Shown: positions 35,257-45,050, counted from the first letter of the stretch. The stretch: DNA of 64,000 bases from Phycisphaerales bacterium (GCA_016699835.1 CP064987.1:1178001-1242000), one strand, 5' to 3'. A program made the numbers and translations. Notes: generated from the letters alone by a model not told the origin.

Positions 35257-36576
35257 TCACGCGTGCGTTGCCGACGTCCCGCCGATCGGGTCGTCCGCCA
35301 GCGCCATCGCTTCGCTCGGCGACGTCCGCACACGCTCCCCGGGCATCGGGTTGAACCGCGAGCCATACAGCGGCACGCGCTGGTTGCTCATCGACTTCGG
35401 GATCAACGGCTGCACAAGCACCGTCGCTGCCGCCACGCCGAGATTGAGAAGCAAGACCGGCACCAGACCCGTCTGCCCCATGTACACCAGCACGCTCACG
35501 CCCACCACCAGCACGAGCGCCACGGGGATCACCTGCTGCCACGCCATCATCATGATCTGGTCATACCGAAGCCGCGGGATCGACCAGCGGATCACCATCA
35601 TGAAGCAGATCACCAGCACGACCTTCGTCATGTACACCACGATCTTCAGCAGCACCGCCCCGAACCCCACCGCTTCCGGGCTAAGCCCCGAGACCAGCGG
35701 GAGGTGGTACCCGCCAAAGAAGAGCAGCACCAGGAACGCCGAACTCGTCACCATGTGCGCATATTCCGCCAGGAAGAAGAGCGCGAACCGCATCGAGCTG
35801 TACTCGGTGTGATACCCGCCCACCAGTTCCTGCTCGCACTCGGCATTGTCGAACGGCGCCCGGTTCGCCTCGGCGAGAATCGCAATGAAGAAAATCAACG
35901 CTGCCAGCGGCTGGCTCAAGACCAGCCACCCGTGCTCCACCTGATGCCGAACGATCTGCTCCGGGCGCAGCGTCCCCAGCACCAGCAGCACCGCCAGCAG
36001 GCTCAGCCCCAGCGGGATCTCGTACGAGATCATCTGGGCCGTTGCGCGAAGCCCGCCCAGGAACGAGTACTTGTTGTTGCTCGCCCACCCGCCCAGCGCC
36101 ACGCCATACACCCCCAAGGACGCCACCGCGAGGAGGTACACAACGCCGATCCCGACGTTCGCCCCCGTGACGTGCACCACGCCCTCGAAGAGTCTCTTCC
36201 CGAAGATCGTCCCGTCCCACTGCCCGCCCCAGGGAATCACGATGAACCCGATGAGCGCCGGCACGATGATGATCGCTGGCGCCAGCGTGAACAGGATCTT
36301 GTCCACCCGCGTCGGCGTGTAATCCTCCTTCAGGAAGAACTTCAGCCCGTCCGCCAGAGGCTGCCCCAGCCCCAGCATCCCTCGGAGCCCCTTCAAAAAC
36401 GGCAGGCCAAAATCAAACCCCACTCGGTTCGGTCCGATCCGGTCCTGGATATACGCCGAGATCTTCCGCTCCAGATAGATCAGGTACGCGACCGTGAGCA
36501 GAATCACGTGCACGATGATCGCCATCGTGATCACCGAGACGATAAGTTGCGGCGTGACGAAACTGGGTAGATCCAT
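35257..36576 (-). CDS. nuoH: NADH-quinone oxidoreductase subunit H
   Basis: A 439-residue NuoH, the complex I membrane subunit at the quinone site. Signatures: LIYLERKISAYIQDRIGPNRVG at the front, GQPLADGLKFFLKEDYTP, LGGWASNNKYSFLGGLRATAQMISYEIPLGLS, ILAEANRAPFDNAECEQELVGGYHTEYSS and about eight to nine membrane helices. The C-terminal 25 residues are an added polar tail. The ATG at 36576 gives the normal start; TACACT at 36586-36591 lies 9 nt before it and there is no ribosome-binding site. No other nuo gene is adjacent. Confidence 0.96.
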   Translation of the reverse strand: MDLPSFVTPQLIVSVITMAIIVHVILLTVAYLIYLERKISAYIQDRIGPNRVGFDFGLPFLKGLRGMLGLGQPLADGLKFFLKEDYTPTRVDKILFTLAPAIIIVPALIGFIVIPWGGQWDGTIFGKRLFEGVVHVTGANVGIGVVYLLAVASLGVYGVALGGWASNNKYSFLGGLRATAQMISYEIPLGLSLLAVLLVLGTLRPEQIVRHQVEHGWLVLSQPLAALIFFIAILAEANRAPFDNAECEQELVGGYHTEYSSMRFALFFLAEYAHMVTSSAFLVLLFFGGYHLPLVSGLSPEAVGFGAVLLKIVVYMTKVVLVICFMMVIRWSIPRLRYDQIMMMAWQQVIPVALVLVVGVSVLVYMGQTGLVPVLLLNLGVAAATVLVQPLIPKSMSNQRVPLYGSRFNPMPGERVRTSPSEAMALADDPIGGTSATHA

Positions 36577-36585
36577 AGGGAACAG

Positions 36586-36591
36586 AGTGTA
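36586..36591 (-). promoter_or_regulatory. -10-like hexamer TACACT before nuoH
   Basis: Reads TACACT on the minus strand, 9 nt before the nuoH ATG. The -35 region is unclear. Same hexamer as before pyrG and the M20 gene. Confidence 0.4.
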
Positions 36592-36659
36592 GTTCCCTCT
36601 CGGCAATCAAGAGGGCCATCGAGCCGACAGCCCCCGCAGCAAACTCCGCGGCCCGCACG

Positions 36660-38852
36660 CTACGAAGCAGGTGATTGCCCCTTCGCCCGGCGCACCATCT
36701 TCTCCCACGCCAGTTTGGCCAGCGTCCGCCCGCCCAGCGTGTCCGCCACCGCGACCCGATACGCCAGTGTCGAATCCCCCGCAGGCTCAGAGCGCCCCAT
36801 CGCCGCCGACTCGCTCAACGCCGCCGTCACCATCGCGAGATCCTCGCGCATCGTGCCGCCGTATCGCGTGATCAGCGATCGCACCGCCCACCCCGGCGCC
36901 GGCCCCCACGCCGCCGCCGGACACTCGATCAGACTCTCCGCCAGCACCACGCCCCGCCCAAGCCCCTCGATCGCCCGCCATAGCACGCCGATCTCCGCCA
37001 GCACGCCCAGCGAGTGGTCGAAGATGTCCACCAGGCTCCGCCCCGCCGCCACACGCACCAGCGCCCGCGTCGGCCGAGTCCCCTGCTCAAAGATCCAACT
37101 CTCGGGCATCGTGTCGAGCAGCACCGGGACAAGCCGACTCTCGCCGCTCTCGTCGCGCTCCGTCAGCCAGGTCACGGCGAACCCCGCCGAGGGCGTCGCC
37201 TCAAGCGCGTTTCGACACATCCCCAGCCACTCTGGACTCGGCACGTCCCCAGCGTGCAGCACCGCCAGCGCGTCGCCCACGTCCGCATTCAACGCCGAGA
37301 TCACGTTGCCACGCACATCCCGCACATGTCCCGCGCCAATATCTCTGGCGAGCAGTGGCATCTCCTCCGCTCGAGCCGTGCCCACAACGTACAACCCGTC
37401 CCCCGGAACCCACTGTGAGCCAACCGCCTCGATCGTCCGCGCCAGCAACTCCGGATCCCCGTGATCCACGATCACCAGCGTCGTCGAGAGATGCTGCGCG
37501 TCTCGCTCGGGCATTCGATGCCGCATCGACACCAGCCGCTCATACACCGCTGGAAGCGACACCTCGACATCAGGCGACACCTCCCGGACCTCCCCTCTCT
37601 CTCGCCCTCGGCCGCCACCATCAAACTCCTGTACCACCCCACCTCGTGGCACAGGCGTCTCGACTGTGCCTACTCCTTCCCCACCGGTATCTCTCGAGCC
37701 TTCGCCGATCGCCACACCTTTCCCGCGTCGCGCCCACCCGATCGCCTCCATCAGCCCCCGCACCGTCCCGTCGTACAGCCACGCTCCATCCACCCCCTCA
37801 AACAGTTCCTCAAACGCTGCACGCCTCGGCACCACCACCGGCACACCCGCCGCCAGCGCCTCGTGGGCCGCAAACCCGAAACTCTCCCAGCGGCTCGGAA
37901 ACACCGCCACATCCGCGCGGGCCAACTCATCGCCGATCACCGACCGGGGCACGCGACCCACAAACTCGAATCGATCTCCCAACTCCATGGGAATCAGCGA
38001 ACGAAGGTACTCCCCATACGTTCCCCGCGCCGGCGAGTCATCCTCATCACCCCCCACAAGCCGCACACGCCACTCGTGGGCTCCCTCCCGCATCAATTCC
38101 ACACTCGCCACGACGAGATCCTCGACCCCCTTGATCGGCGCCATTCGCCCGACATACAGGATCGTCGATCCGTTCCCCTTCGCGCCGTCGCTGGCTCGCG
38201 CGGGCCGGCGTTCCGCCATCTTCTCCGCCTCCACGCGCGAGACCATGATCCGGTATTTGTGGATCTCCCACCCCATGGCACGCAGTTCCATCGCGCACGT
38301 CGCCGTGTGCGCCAGCACCGCGTCCGCGAGTTCACACGACCGCCGCTCGAGCGCGTGCGCCATCCGCCGGTTCTCATCAAAGTGCCGGGTACCACACGCC
38401 TGATCGAGCACACGGAGCGACGAGTGCAATCGCACTGCCATCACCGGCCCGCCGTCGTCGCCAGCAAACGCTCGTGCCGCCAGCGTGAACGCCCCAAGCC
38501 CGCAGAAATCGTGGAACTCCACCACATCGGGCCTCTCCCGCTCGATCAGCCGAGTCACCCCGCGCCACACACGCCACGAGTCGCGCGCAAACCACGCCAA
38601 CTCCGGCACCGCCTCCCCCACGCCCTCCCCACTCACCTCGTCAATCCCCGTGATGGAGAGCTGATCGTCCCTGATCTTCCACGCGCGCGCATCACGCCGA
38701 AACCGATCCACAACATCTCCCGGCTGCACCAGCAAAATCGACACCGAATGCCCACACGCCGTAAGTGTTTGAACCGCACGTGCGATGAACACCCCCGCGC
38801 CGCCCGGCAGGGTCGGCGAGATCTCGTACGTCACAAAGCAAACACGTGCCAT
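36660..38852 (-). CDS. Large glycosyltransferase (GT4 N-terminal, second GT-like C-terminal part)
   Basis: A 730-residue protein. Residues 1-390 are a GT-B glycosyltransferase of family 4: EISPTLPGGAGVFIARAVQ at the front, ILYVGRMAPIKGVEDLV for the donor-side domain, and SRWESFGFAAHEALAAGVPVVVP with the EX7E-type motif. About 60 Gly/Arg/Glu-rich residues follow. Residues about 470-730 begin LSTTLVIVDHGDPELLARTIEAV, which resembles a GT2-type nucleotide-sugar-binding start, with ALAVLHAGDVPSPEWL further on. Donor and acceptor are unknown; an envelope polysaccharide role is likely. The ATG at 38852 starts the domain properly. plsC ends 53 nt upstream. Confidence 0.8.
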   Translation of the reverse strand: MARVCFVTYEISPTLPGGAGVFIARAVQTLTACGHSVSILLVQPGDVVDRFRRDARAWKIRDDQLSITGIDEVSGEGVGEAVPELAWFARDSWRVWRGVTRLIERERPDVVEFHDFCGLGAFTLAARAFAGDDGGPVMAVRLHSSLRVLDQACGTRHFDENRRMAHALERRSCELADAVLAHTATCAMELRAMGWEIHKYRIMVSRVEAEKMAERRPARASDGAKGNGSTILYVGRMAPIKGVEDLVVASVELMREGAHEWRVRLVGGDEDDSPARGTYGEYLRSLIPMELGDRFEFVGRVPRSVIGDELARADVAVFPSRWESFGFAAHEALAAGVPVVVPRRAAFEELFEGVDGAWLYDGTVRGLMEAIGWARRGKGVAIGEGSRDTGGEGVGTVETPVPRGGVVQEFDGGGRGRERGEVREVSPDVEVSLPAVYERLVSMRHRMPERDAQHLSTTLVIVDHGDPELLARTIEAVGSQWVPGDGLYVVGTARAEEMPLLARDIGAGHVRDVRGNVISALNADVGDALAVLHAGDVPSPEWLGMCRNALEATPSAGFAVTWLTERDESGESRLVPVLLDTMPESWIFEQGTRPTRALVRVAAGRSLVDIFDHSLGVLAEIGVLWRAIEGLGRGVVLAESLIECPAAAWGPAPGWAVRSLITRYGGTMREDLAMVTAALSESAAMGRSEPAGDSTLAYRVAVADTLGGRTLAKLAWEKMVRRAKGQSPAS

Positions 38853-38905
38853 CAGGTACCCCGGCCGATCGTGCCCACAAACGATTGAGCACAATCGTCT
38901 CCGCT

Positions 38906-39637
38906 TTAGCCCCGCGAGACAACCCCCAACGCGCCAGGTGCGTCATTGAGTCTCCAACCCGTCCATTCCCTGTACCGCTCGCGAAGATCGGCCACGATCT
39001 TCTCGGCAGAAAATCCTCGATAATCAATCGGCTCCTTGAACGTCACCCGCGATCGACTCCGACGCGCAAGGCTTGCCCACGCCGGGTCAACCTGGGGCGT
39101 CCCCTCGATCACCACTGGCAAAACTCGCGCGCCAGTCCGCGCCACCAGCAATCCCACACCCGGCAAGAATGGCAAGATACTCCGCGCTGGACGCTCCAAT
39201 CGACCTTCTGGAAACACACCCAAAACGCCGCCCCATTCCACGTATCGCAACGCCTTGCGCGCACTCGCCCGATCATTCCCCGCGCGATTGACGGGAATGA
39301 CCTCTGTCCAATCCCAGAACGCGCGCAACGCCGGCAGCATCATGTCCATCGCCATCATCCAGCGGATCTCGAATGGACACGCCGCCTGCACCAGCACCGG
39401 ATCGATCCCTGCGGTGTGATTCGCCACCACAATCAGCGGCCCCGGCTCGCGCCCCGCCGGAATGTTGTCTACGCCTTCGACCCGAAGCCCATGAAACCAC
39501 AGGGCATACGCGCGCATGCCGTGGTACAGAATCCCCGTCGCCACGTCCCCCCGCGGGTTATTGAGAATCCACCGGCACACCAGCGCGTACCCCACCCACA
39601 GCAGGGTGAAGAGCACAACACCAGCGGGCCATGTCAT
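38906..39637 (-). CDS. 1-acyl-sn-glycerol-3-phosphate acyltransferase (PlsC-like)
   Basis: A 243-residue membrane-associated acyltransferase making phosphatidic acid or transferring an acyl chain to a related acceptor. It has an N-terminal membrane segment (residues about 5-25), the catalytic HX4D as NHTAGIDP, the glycerol-phosphate-binding FPEGRLERPA, and a late PVVIEGTPQV. A TAACAT hexamer lies 7 nt before the ATG at 39637 and no Shine-Dalgarno sequence is visible. A hairpin (38881-38898, ACGATTG/CAATCGT) lies between its stop and the downstream glycosyltransferase gene. Confidence 0.9.
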   Translation of the reverse strand: MTWPAGVVLFTLLWVGYALVCRWILNNPRGDVATGILYHGMRAYALWFHGLRVEGVDNIPAGREPGPLIVVANHTAGIDPVLVQAACPFEIRWMMAMDMMLPALRAFWDWTEVIPVNRAGNDRASARKALRYVEWGGVLGVFPEGRLERPARSILPFLPGVGLLVARTGARVLPVVIEGTPQVDPAWASLARRSRSRVTFKEPIDYRGFSAEKIVADLRERYREWTGWRLNDAPGALGVVSRG

Positions 39638-39762
39638 GGGGCGGATGTTAGCGATCAATTGCAAACTTGCCGCCCAACGCCGAAACCTTCATTCTCTCTA
39701 ACAGGTCCCAACCAAGTACGTCAGGCCCGGCTATCCTCACCTCGGCACGACGGATCGAATCC

Positions 39763-41094
39763 ATGGCGGATCTCTGGCAGGAAACTCGTGACCGCGCGCG
39801 CAAGGGCGTCCGCCCCTTGGCCTTGCGCATGCGCCCCAGGACCCTCGACGAGTTCTTCGGGCAAACTCACCTGCTCGCGCCGGGGCGCCTGCTCCGCCGG
39901 ATGCTCGACGCCGATGCGTTCACCTCCATCATCTTCCATGGCCCACCCGGCACGGGCAAAACCACACTCGCCGAACTCATCGCCGGGCACACCAAACGCC
40001 ACTTCGAGCGTGAGAACGCCGCCAGCGTCGGCGTGAAGCGCGTCCGCGACATCATCGACGAGGCCATCAAACGCCTCGAGTACGAGGGGCGGCGGACGAT
40101 CCTCTTCCTCGACGAGATCCATCGCTTCACGCGCGCGCAGCAGGATGTCCTCCTCGGCGATGTGGAACGCGGCCTCATCACGCTGATCGGCGCCACGACG
40201 GAAAATCCAGTCTTTGCCGTCAACTCGGCACTGGTCTCGCGCTCGACACTCTTTCGCCTCGAGGCCCTCTCGGTTGAGGAGATCTCGGGCGTCATCCGGC
40301 GGGCGATCGTGGACGCCGAGCGTGGCTATGGCTCACTCGACCTCCGTGTGGACGACGACGCGCTCCACGTCTGGGCGACCAAGTGCGACGGCGATGCCCG
40401 ACGGGCGCTCACCGCCCTGGAAGTCGCCGTGCTCAGCACCCGCGCCACACCCGGCGAGTCGCTCGTGATCGATCGAGCGATCGCCGAGGACTCCATCCAG
40501 CAGAAAGCGGCGGTGTATGACCACACGGGAGACGAGCACTACGACGCGATCTCCGCGATGATCAAATCGGTCCGTGGCGGCGACCCGGACGCCGCGGTCT
40601 ACTGGATCGCGCGCATGCTCGAGGCGGGCGAGGATCCACGCTTCATCGCCCGGCGGCTCGCCATCCTCGCGAGCGAGGACATCGGCAACGCCGACCCGCG
40701 CGGGATCATGGTCGCGACCGCCGCCTGGGAGATGACCGAGCGCGTGGGCATGCCCGAGTGCCGCATCACCCTCGCCCAGTGCGCGATCTATCTCGCGTGC
40801 GCCCCCAAGAGCAACGCGTCGTACGTCGCGATCGACGAGGCGATCGCCGATGTCCGCGAGGGGCGCACGATCCCCGTGCCGATCCACCTGCGCGACTCGC
40901 ACGCCCCGCCGGCCGCCGATGGCCGCGCCCATGGCACGGGCTACGAGTACTCGCACGACAGCGAGAACGCGATCTCCGGACAGGACTACCTCGGCGTCGA
41001 GAAGGTGTACTTCCGCCCCACCGATCGCGGGCACGAGCGAGCGATGGCCCAGCACCTCGAGGCCCTCCGCAAGGCGCGCGAGGCTCGCTCATGA
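39763..41094 (+). CDS. rarA: Replication-associated recombination protein A (RarA/MgsA), AAA+ ATPase
   Basis: A 443-residue clamp-loader-like ATPase acting at stalled replication forks. Signatures: PLALRMRPRTLDEFFGQ, Walker A GPPGTGKTT near residue 62, Walker B LFLDEIHRF near 115, sensor-1 IGATTENP, and the C-terminal oligomerisation domain with DEHYDAISAMIKSVRG and RRLAILASEDIGNADP. It ends with the typical VEKVYFRPTDRGHE. The ATG at 39763 gives the normal start; upstream in-frame residues do not match. The stop overlaps the next gene by 4 nt. Confidence 0.95.
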   Translation: MADLWQETRDRARKGVRPLALRMRPRTLDEFFGQTHLLAPGRLLRRMLDADAFTSIIFHGPPGTGKTTLAELIAGHTKRHFERENAASVGVKRVRDIIDEAIKRLEYEGRRTILFLDEIHRFTRAQQDVLLGDVERGLITLIGATTENPVFAVNSALVSRSTLFRLEALSVEEISGVIRRAIVDAERGYGSLDLRVDDDALHVWATKCDGDARRALTALEVAVLSTRATPGESLVIDRAIAEDSIQQKAAVYDHTGDEHYDAISAMIKSVRGGDPDAAVYWIARMLEAGEDPRFIARRLAILASEDIGNADPRGIMVATAAWEMTERVGMPECRITLAQCAIYLACAPKSNASYVAIDEAIADVREGRTIPVPIHLRDSHAPPAADGRAHGTGYEYSHDSENAISGQDYLGVEKVYFRPTDRGHERAMAQHLEALRKAREARS

Positions 41095-41717
41095 ACGATT
41101 CACCTGAAATCCCAACCAAGGCCACGCTCCGCGCCGAGGCTCGCACCAGGTTGCGTTCGATCGATGCGAACGCTCTCGAGCGTGCCTCGGCCGAGATCTG
41201 CAGGCGACTCCTCGCCCACGACACCCTGTCGCGGGCCGAGCGCACTCTGCTCTTCGCGCCGATGCGAGGCGAGATCGACCTCCGCGAGGTCGGCGTCGAG
41301 TGGCTCTGCCGGGGTGTCCAGGTCGCGATCCCCCACTGCGACTTTGCCACGGGCACCATGCTGGCGGCACTGATCACCGATTGGGATCTCGACATCACCC
41401 TCGATGAACGCGGCGTGCCGGGGCATCGGGTGCTGCTCTCATCAACACCAACACAACCACAAATCATTGTGCCACAGGTTGTTGTGACCCCCGGCCTGGC
41501 GTTCGACGTTTCGGGCGGACGCCTCGGACGCGGGGCCGGGTTCTATGATCGCTTCCTCGCTCGATGGAGGTTGGAATCTCGCTCGTCGGTTGCCCGCGTG
41601 ATCGGCGTGTCGCTCGACGAGCAGATCATCGATCGCGTGCCGATTGACGCCTTCGACGAGCTCGTGGATGAGATCGTGACGCCGACGCGAGTGATCGTGA
41701 CGGCGAAGCGTGCGTAG
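41091..41717 (+). CDS. 5-formyltetrahydrofolate cyclo-ligase
   Basis: A 208-residue cytoplasmic enzyme converting 5-formyl-THF to 5,10-methenyl-THF with ATP. Family marks: KATLRAEARTRL at the N-terminus, LFAPMRGEIDL, the PGLAFDVSGGRLGRGAGFYDRFL loop that holds the phosphate, and a C-terminal VPIDAFDELVDEIVTPTRVI. Length is normal. The ATGA overlap with rarA (41091-41094) indicates coupled translation. Confidence 0.95.
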   Translation: MNDSPEIPTKATLRAEARTRLRSIDANALERASAEICRRLLAHDTLSRAERTLLFAPMRGEIDLREVGVEWLCRGVQVAIPHCDFATGTMLAALITDWDLDITLDERGVPGHRVLLSSTPTQPQIIVPQVVVTPGLAFDVSGGRLGRGAGFYDRFLARWRLESRSSVARVIGVSLDEQIIDRVPIDAFDELVDEIVTPTRVIVTAKRA

Positions 41718-41763
41718 ACACTCGGCCGATCCGCTCGGCCTATCGCTCACGGAAGGGATATCG

Positions 41764-43008
41764 ATGGCTCTCCCCTCGCAAGGCTCACGCACCCAGACTC
41801 GCACCACCGCCCAATCGAATCGCGCCATGCGCGCCCCCTGGGCCAAGCCCGCCGCCATTGGCGTCCTTCTCGTCGTCGCGCTCGTCGCGATCTGGTTCCT
41901 GGGCAAGGCGCTCCCCTGGGGCAAAAGCCAGGAGGGCAAACTCGCCGACGCTGCCAAGCCCACGACCACCAGCACCGCCGGCCTCGGTTCTTCTCCAACG
42001 CCCGCGATCTCCAACGCAACCAAGAGCGACTCCAGCCCCAGGCCCAAGCCTGTGGATGTCACCGCGCTGGGCACGCCGCCGACCATCAACAACACCAGCG
42101 TTACCGACACGACGCCCACCAAGCCCAACACGGGCATCCCCACGCAGCCCGTCGTCGAGCCGACGCCGATCGCGCCCAAGCCGGCCGAAACGGCTCCACC
42201 GGCCCTGCCCCCGGTCGATCCCGCGCTCATGGCCGTCCAGACCATCCTCGAGGACGCCCAGCGCGCGCTGAAGTCCAACAACCTCGTCGAGGCCCGCCGG
42301 CTCTTCAGCAAGGCGCTCACGATGGACAAGATCACCGCGAGCGAGATCGACTCGACGCGCGCGAGCCTCGCCACCATCAACGACGAACTGGTCTTCTCGG
42401 CCAAGGTCTACACAGGTGACCCGCTGGTCACAACCTACACCGTCGAGACGGGTGACGCCCTCACCAAGATCGCCCGAAAGGCCGAACTCGCCACGGACTG
42501 GCGCCTCATCGCCCGCGTGAATGGCGTGCACCCCGACCGCCTCCGCATCGGGCAGAAACTCAAACTCGTGCGCGGGCCGTTCCATGCCGTCGTCCACAAG
42601 AAGGCCTATCGCATGGACATCTACGCGGGAAGCCCCGATGAGCCCGAGAACTGGCTCTTCATCCGCTCCTTCAAGGTGGGCCTGGGCGAGGACAACGGCA
42701 CGCCCGTGGGCGACTTCGTCGTCCGCCGCAACAGCAAACTCGTGGACCCCAACTGGACCAACCCGCGCACCGGCGAACGGTTCGACAAGAGCGACCCCAA
42801 GAACCCTATCGGTGAGCGTTGGCTCGGCCTTGAAGGCCAGGGCAGTGCCGCCACCGTTGCCGGCATGGGGATCCATGGCACCATCGACCCCGACAGCATC
42901 GGCAAGAGCCTCTCGATGGGGTGCGTCCGCCTGGGCGACAAGGATGTCGAGATCGTGTACGAGTTGCTGGTGGAGCAGGTAAGCCGGGTGCGGATCGTGG
43001 CGGAGTGA
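41764..43008 (+). CDS. LysM-containing L,D-transpeptidase
   Basis: A 414-residue type II membrane protein that would cross-link peptidoglycan or attach proteins to it. A membrane helix (residues about 30-48) is followed by a long Pro/Thr-rich stalk (50-150), a helical segment, a LysM domain (TYTVETGDALTKIARKAEL, RIGQKLKLV), and a YkuD domain with GIHGT and SMGCVRL (catalytic Cys near 387). I prefer the ATG at 41764, preceded by GGAAGGGA; an upstream in-frame GTG at 41710 overlaps the previous gene. An L,D-transpeptidase implies that this planctomycete has peptidoglycan. Confidence 0.92.
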   Translation: MALPSQGSRTQTRTTAQSNRAMRAPWAKPAAIGVLLVVALVAIWFLGKALPWGKSQEGKLADAAKPTTTSTAGLGSSPTPAISNATKSDSSPRPKPVDVTALGTPPTINNTSVTDTTPTKPNTGIPTQPVVEPTPIAPKPAETAPPALPPVDPALMAVQTILEDAQRALKSNNLVEARRLFSKALTMDKITASEIDSTRASLATINDELVFSAKVYTGDPLVTTYTVETGDALTKIARKAELATDWRLIARVNGVHPDRLRIGQKLKLVRGPFHAVVHKKAYRMDIYAGSPDEPENWLFIRSFKVGLGEDNGTPVGDFVVRRNSKLVDPNWTNPRTGERFDKSDPKNPIGERWLGLEGQGSAATVAGMGIHGTIDPDSIGKSLSMGCVRLGDKDVEIVYELLVEQVSRVRIVAE

Positions 43009-43122
43009 ATCGACTTTCGTGCCGTAACTCCATCGCCCGCCTAGGGTTGCTCCCCGGAATCTGGGGCGACAACGCCGCACCACCGCGCCGTTGCATGCCG
43101 AACTGAGCCGGGTGAGCACCGC

Positions 43123-44736
43123 ATGCACACCGACCCACACCGCGAGGCTTCGCGAATCGTCATCCTCGGCGCCGGCCCCGCCGGGCTTGGGGCGGCGTAT
43201 CGACTCAAGGAACTGGGGCACTCGGACTTCGTGGTCTATGAGGCCGGCGATCACGTCGGCGGGCTCTCGCGGAGTTTCACCGATCCACAGGGCTTCACGT
43301 GGGACATCGGCGGGCACGTGATGTTCAGCCACTATCGCTACTACGACGAGGTCTTTGCCCGCATGATGCGCGACGACTACTCGCTCATCGACCGCGAGAG
43401 TTGGGTGCGGATGATGGATCGGTGGATCCCGTACCCGTTCCAGAACAACATCCGTCACCTGCCGCGTGAGGTCGCGTGCGAGTGCCTGCTCGGGCTGGTG
43501 CGGGCGCAGGCGTCACGCGAGGGGGCGCTCTCCAAAGCGAAATCCTTTGCCGAGTTCATCGACGCGGTCTTTGGCGATGGGATCGCAACGCGTTTCATGC
43601 ACCCGTACAACTTCAAGGTCTGGGCGCATCCGACCTCGATGCTGAACAAGCACTGGATCGGCGAGCGCGTCGCTGTCATCGATGTCGAGCGAGCGATCCG
43701 CAACGTCGTGCTCGATCAGGACGACTTCGGCTGGGGTCCCAACAACCGGTTCAAGTTCCCCCTGCGGGGCGGCACGGGCGAGTTCTACCGCAGAATCGGC
43801 GAGTTCCTGGGGACGACCACGAAGCACGAATCGGCGAATGAGAGGATCGTGCTGGGCAAGCGTGCGATCCGCATCGATCGCCACGCCAAGGTGGTGCATT
43901 TCGCCGACGGCACTTCGACCCGTTTCGACCACCTCCTCTCGACGATGCCCCTCGATGTGCTCTGCACGAGCGTGATCCCGGACGCCCCGAAGAACGTGAG
44001 GCAGGCCGCGTCGTCGCTCCTGCATTCCTCCGGGCACATGGTGGGCGTGGGAATCAGTCGCCCGTGCCCGAGCACCAAGAGTTGGATGTACTTCCCCGAG
44101 GACAACTGCCCCTTCTATCGCGTGACGTACCTGAGCAACTACTCGCCGTTCATGACGCCCGATCGTGAGACGCACTACTCGCTCCTCTGCGAGACGAGCG
44201 AGAGCACGCACAAACCGGTAGACGGCGCGACGATCGTCGAGGAGACGATCCGTGGTCTCGAGGCGGCGGGCCTGCTCGAGCAAGGCGAGCGCGACGACAT
44301 TGTCTCGACCTGGCACTACCACGCCGATTACTCGTACCCCACGCCGAGTCTGGAACGCGACGCGATTCTGGCGGAGGTCATCCCCTGGCTGGAGTCGCAG
44401 GGCGTCCACAGCCGGGGGCGATTCGGGATGTGGAAGTACGAGGTCAGCAACACCGACCACTCGCTGATGCAGGGCGTGGAACTCGTGAATCGGCTGCTCC
44501 TGGGCGAGCCGGAAACCACGATCGGACTGGTCTACACCGTCACCGCGGATGGACGTGAGGCGGCGAACCACCATCGCCCGAACCCCGCCGGTTCGGGTGA
44601 TCCCGGGCCGAGGAAGACGCGAGAGTGTGAAATTGAGGCCAAGGCTGGTCCGAGAACCGTGCACGCCGCTCCAAAGTCGCTATACTCACGCGGCCTCTCG
44701 GAAGACGAACTGGGAGTGAGCGGCTCCGAGGGGTGA
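43123..44736 (+). CDS. FAD-dependent amine-oxidase/UDP-galactopyranose-mutase-like protein
   Basis: A 537-residue flavoprotein. The N-terminus is an FAD-binding Rossmann fold (IVILGAGPAGLGAAYRLKELG, then VGGLSRSF and DIGGHVMFSHY). The middle resembles the UDP-galactopyranose mutase/protoporphyrinogen oxidase group (FKVWAHPTSMLNKHWIGERVAV, PLRGGTGEFYRRIG) and the end of the core is GRFGMWKYEVSNTDHSLMQG. It may act on nucleotide sugars or lipids. After about residue 470 the tail is low-complexity and atypical for the family, so the true C-terminus is uncertain. Confidence 0.8.
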   Translation: MHTDPHREASRIVILGAGPAGLGAAYRLKELGHSDFVVYEAGDHVGGLSRSFTDPQGFTWDIGGHVMFSHYRYYDEVFARMMRDDYSLIDRESWVRMMDRWIPYPFQNNIRHLPREVACECLLGLVRAQASREGALSKAKSFAEFIDAVFGDGIATRFMHPYNFKVWAHPTSMLNKHWIGERVAVIDVERAIRNVVLDQDDFGWGPNNRFKFPLRGGTGEFYRRIGEFLGTTTKHESANERIVLGKRAIRIDRHAKVVHFADGTSTRFDHLLSTMPLDVLCTSVIPDAPKNVRQAASSLLHSSGHMVGVGISRPCPSTKSWMYFPEDNCPFYRVTYLSNYSPFMTPDRETHYSLLCETSESTHKPVDGATIVEETIRGLEAAGLLEQGERDDIVSTWHYHADYSYPTPSLERDAILAEVIPWLESQGVHSRGRFGMWKYEVSNTDHSLMQGVELVNRLLLGEPETTIGLVYTVTADGREAANHHRPNPAGSGDPGPRKTRECEIEAKAGPRTVHAAPKSLYSRGLSEDELGVSGSEG

Positions 44737-45050
44737 CACCAACCAGAATTTGTACGCTGGCGCACGGATGGGCAAGACAGCGCGGCGAAGCGAGGGCGGA
44801 TTCCTCTCGCTTGTTTGCGTTCGGTTTGTCATTCGTTTTGCGTGAGCGAAGAACGACACGTTGCCAACACTCGTCGTAGGTATGTGAATCAGGGCAGTTT
44901 ACGGCAGATTCAAGGGTTTTCTCGGGCGTGAATGTGGGAAAGATTTGCTCAAATTGCAAAACTTTCCGTAGAAATGGTTGGCGAATCGCCAAACGTAGCG
45001 CACATTCCTGCCATCAACGGGTGCGAAGCGCCAGAGCTTGGAGGTCAAGG
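44737..45050. other. 314-bp intergenic region / leader
   Basis: Less GC-rich than its surroundings, with no gene or RNA family that I recognise. A 7-bp hairpin TTGGCGA/TCGCCAA (44978-44992) has a one-base centre. A strong Shine-Dalgarno sequence GGAGG at 45040-45044 lies 6 nt before the ATG at 45051, which suggests this is the 5' leader of the following gene or genes. Confidence 0.5.
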
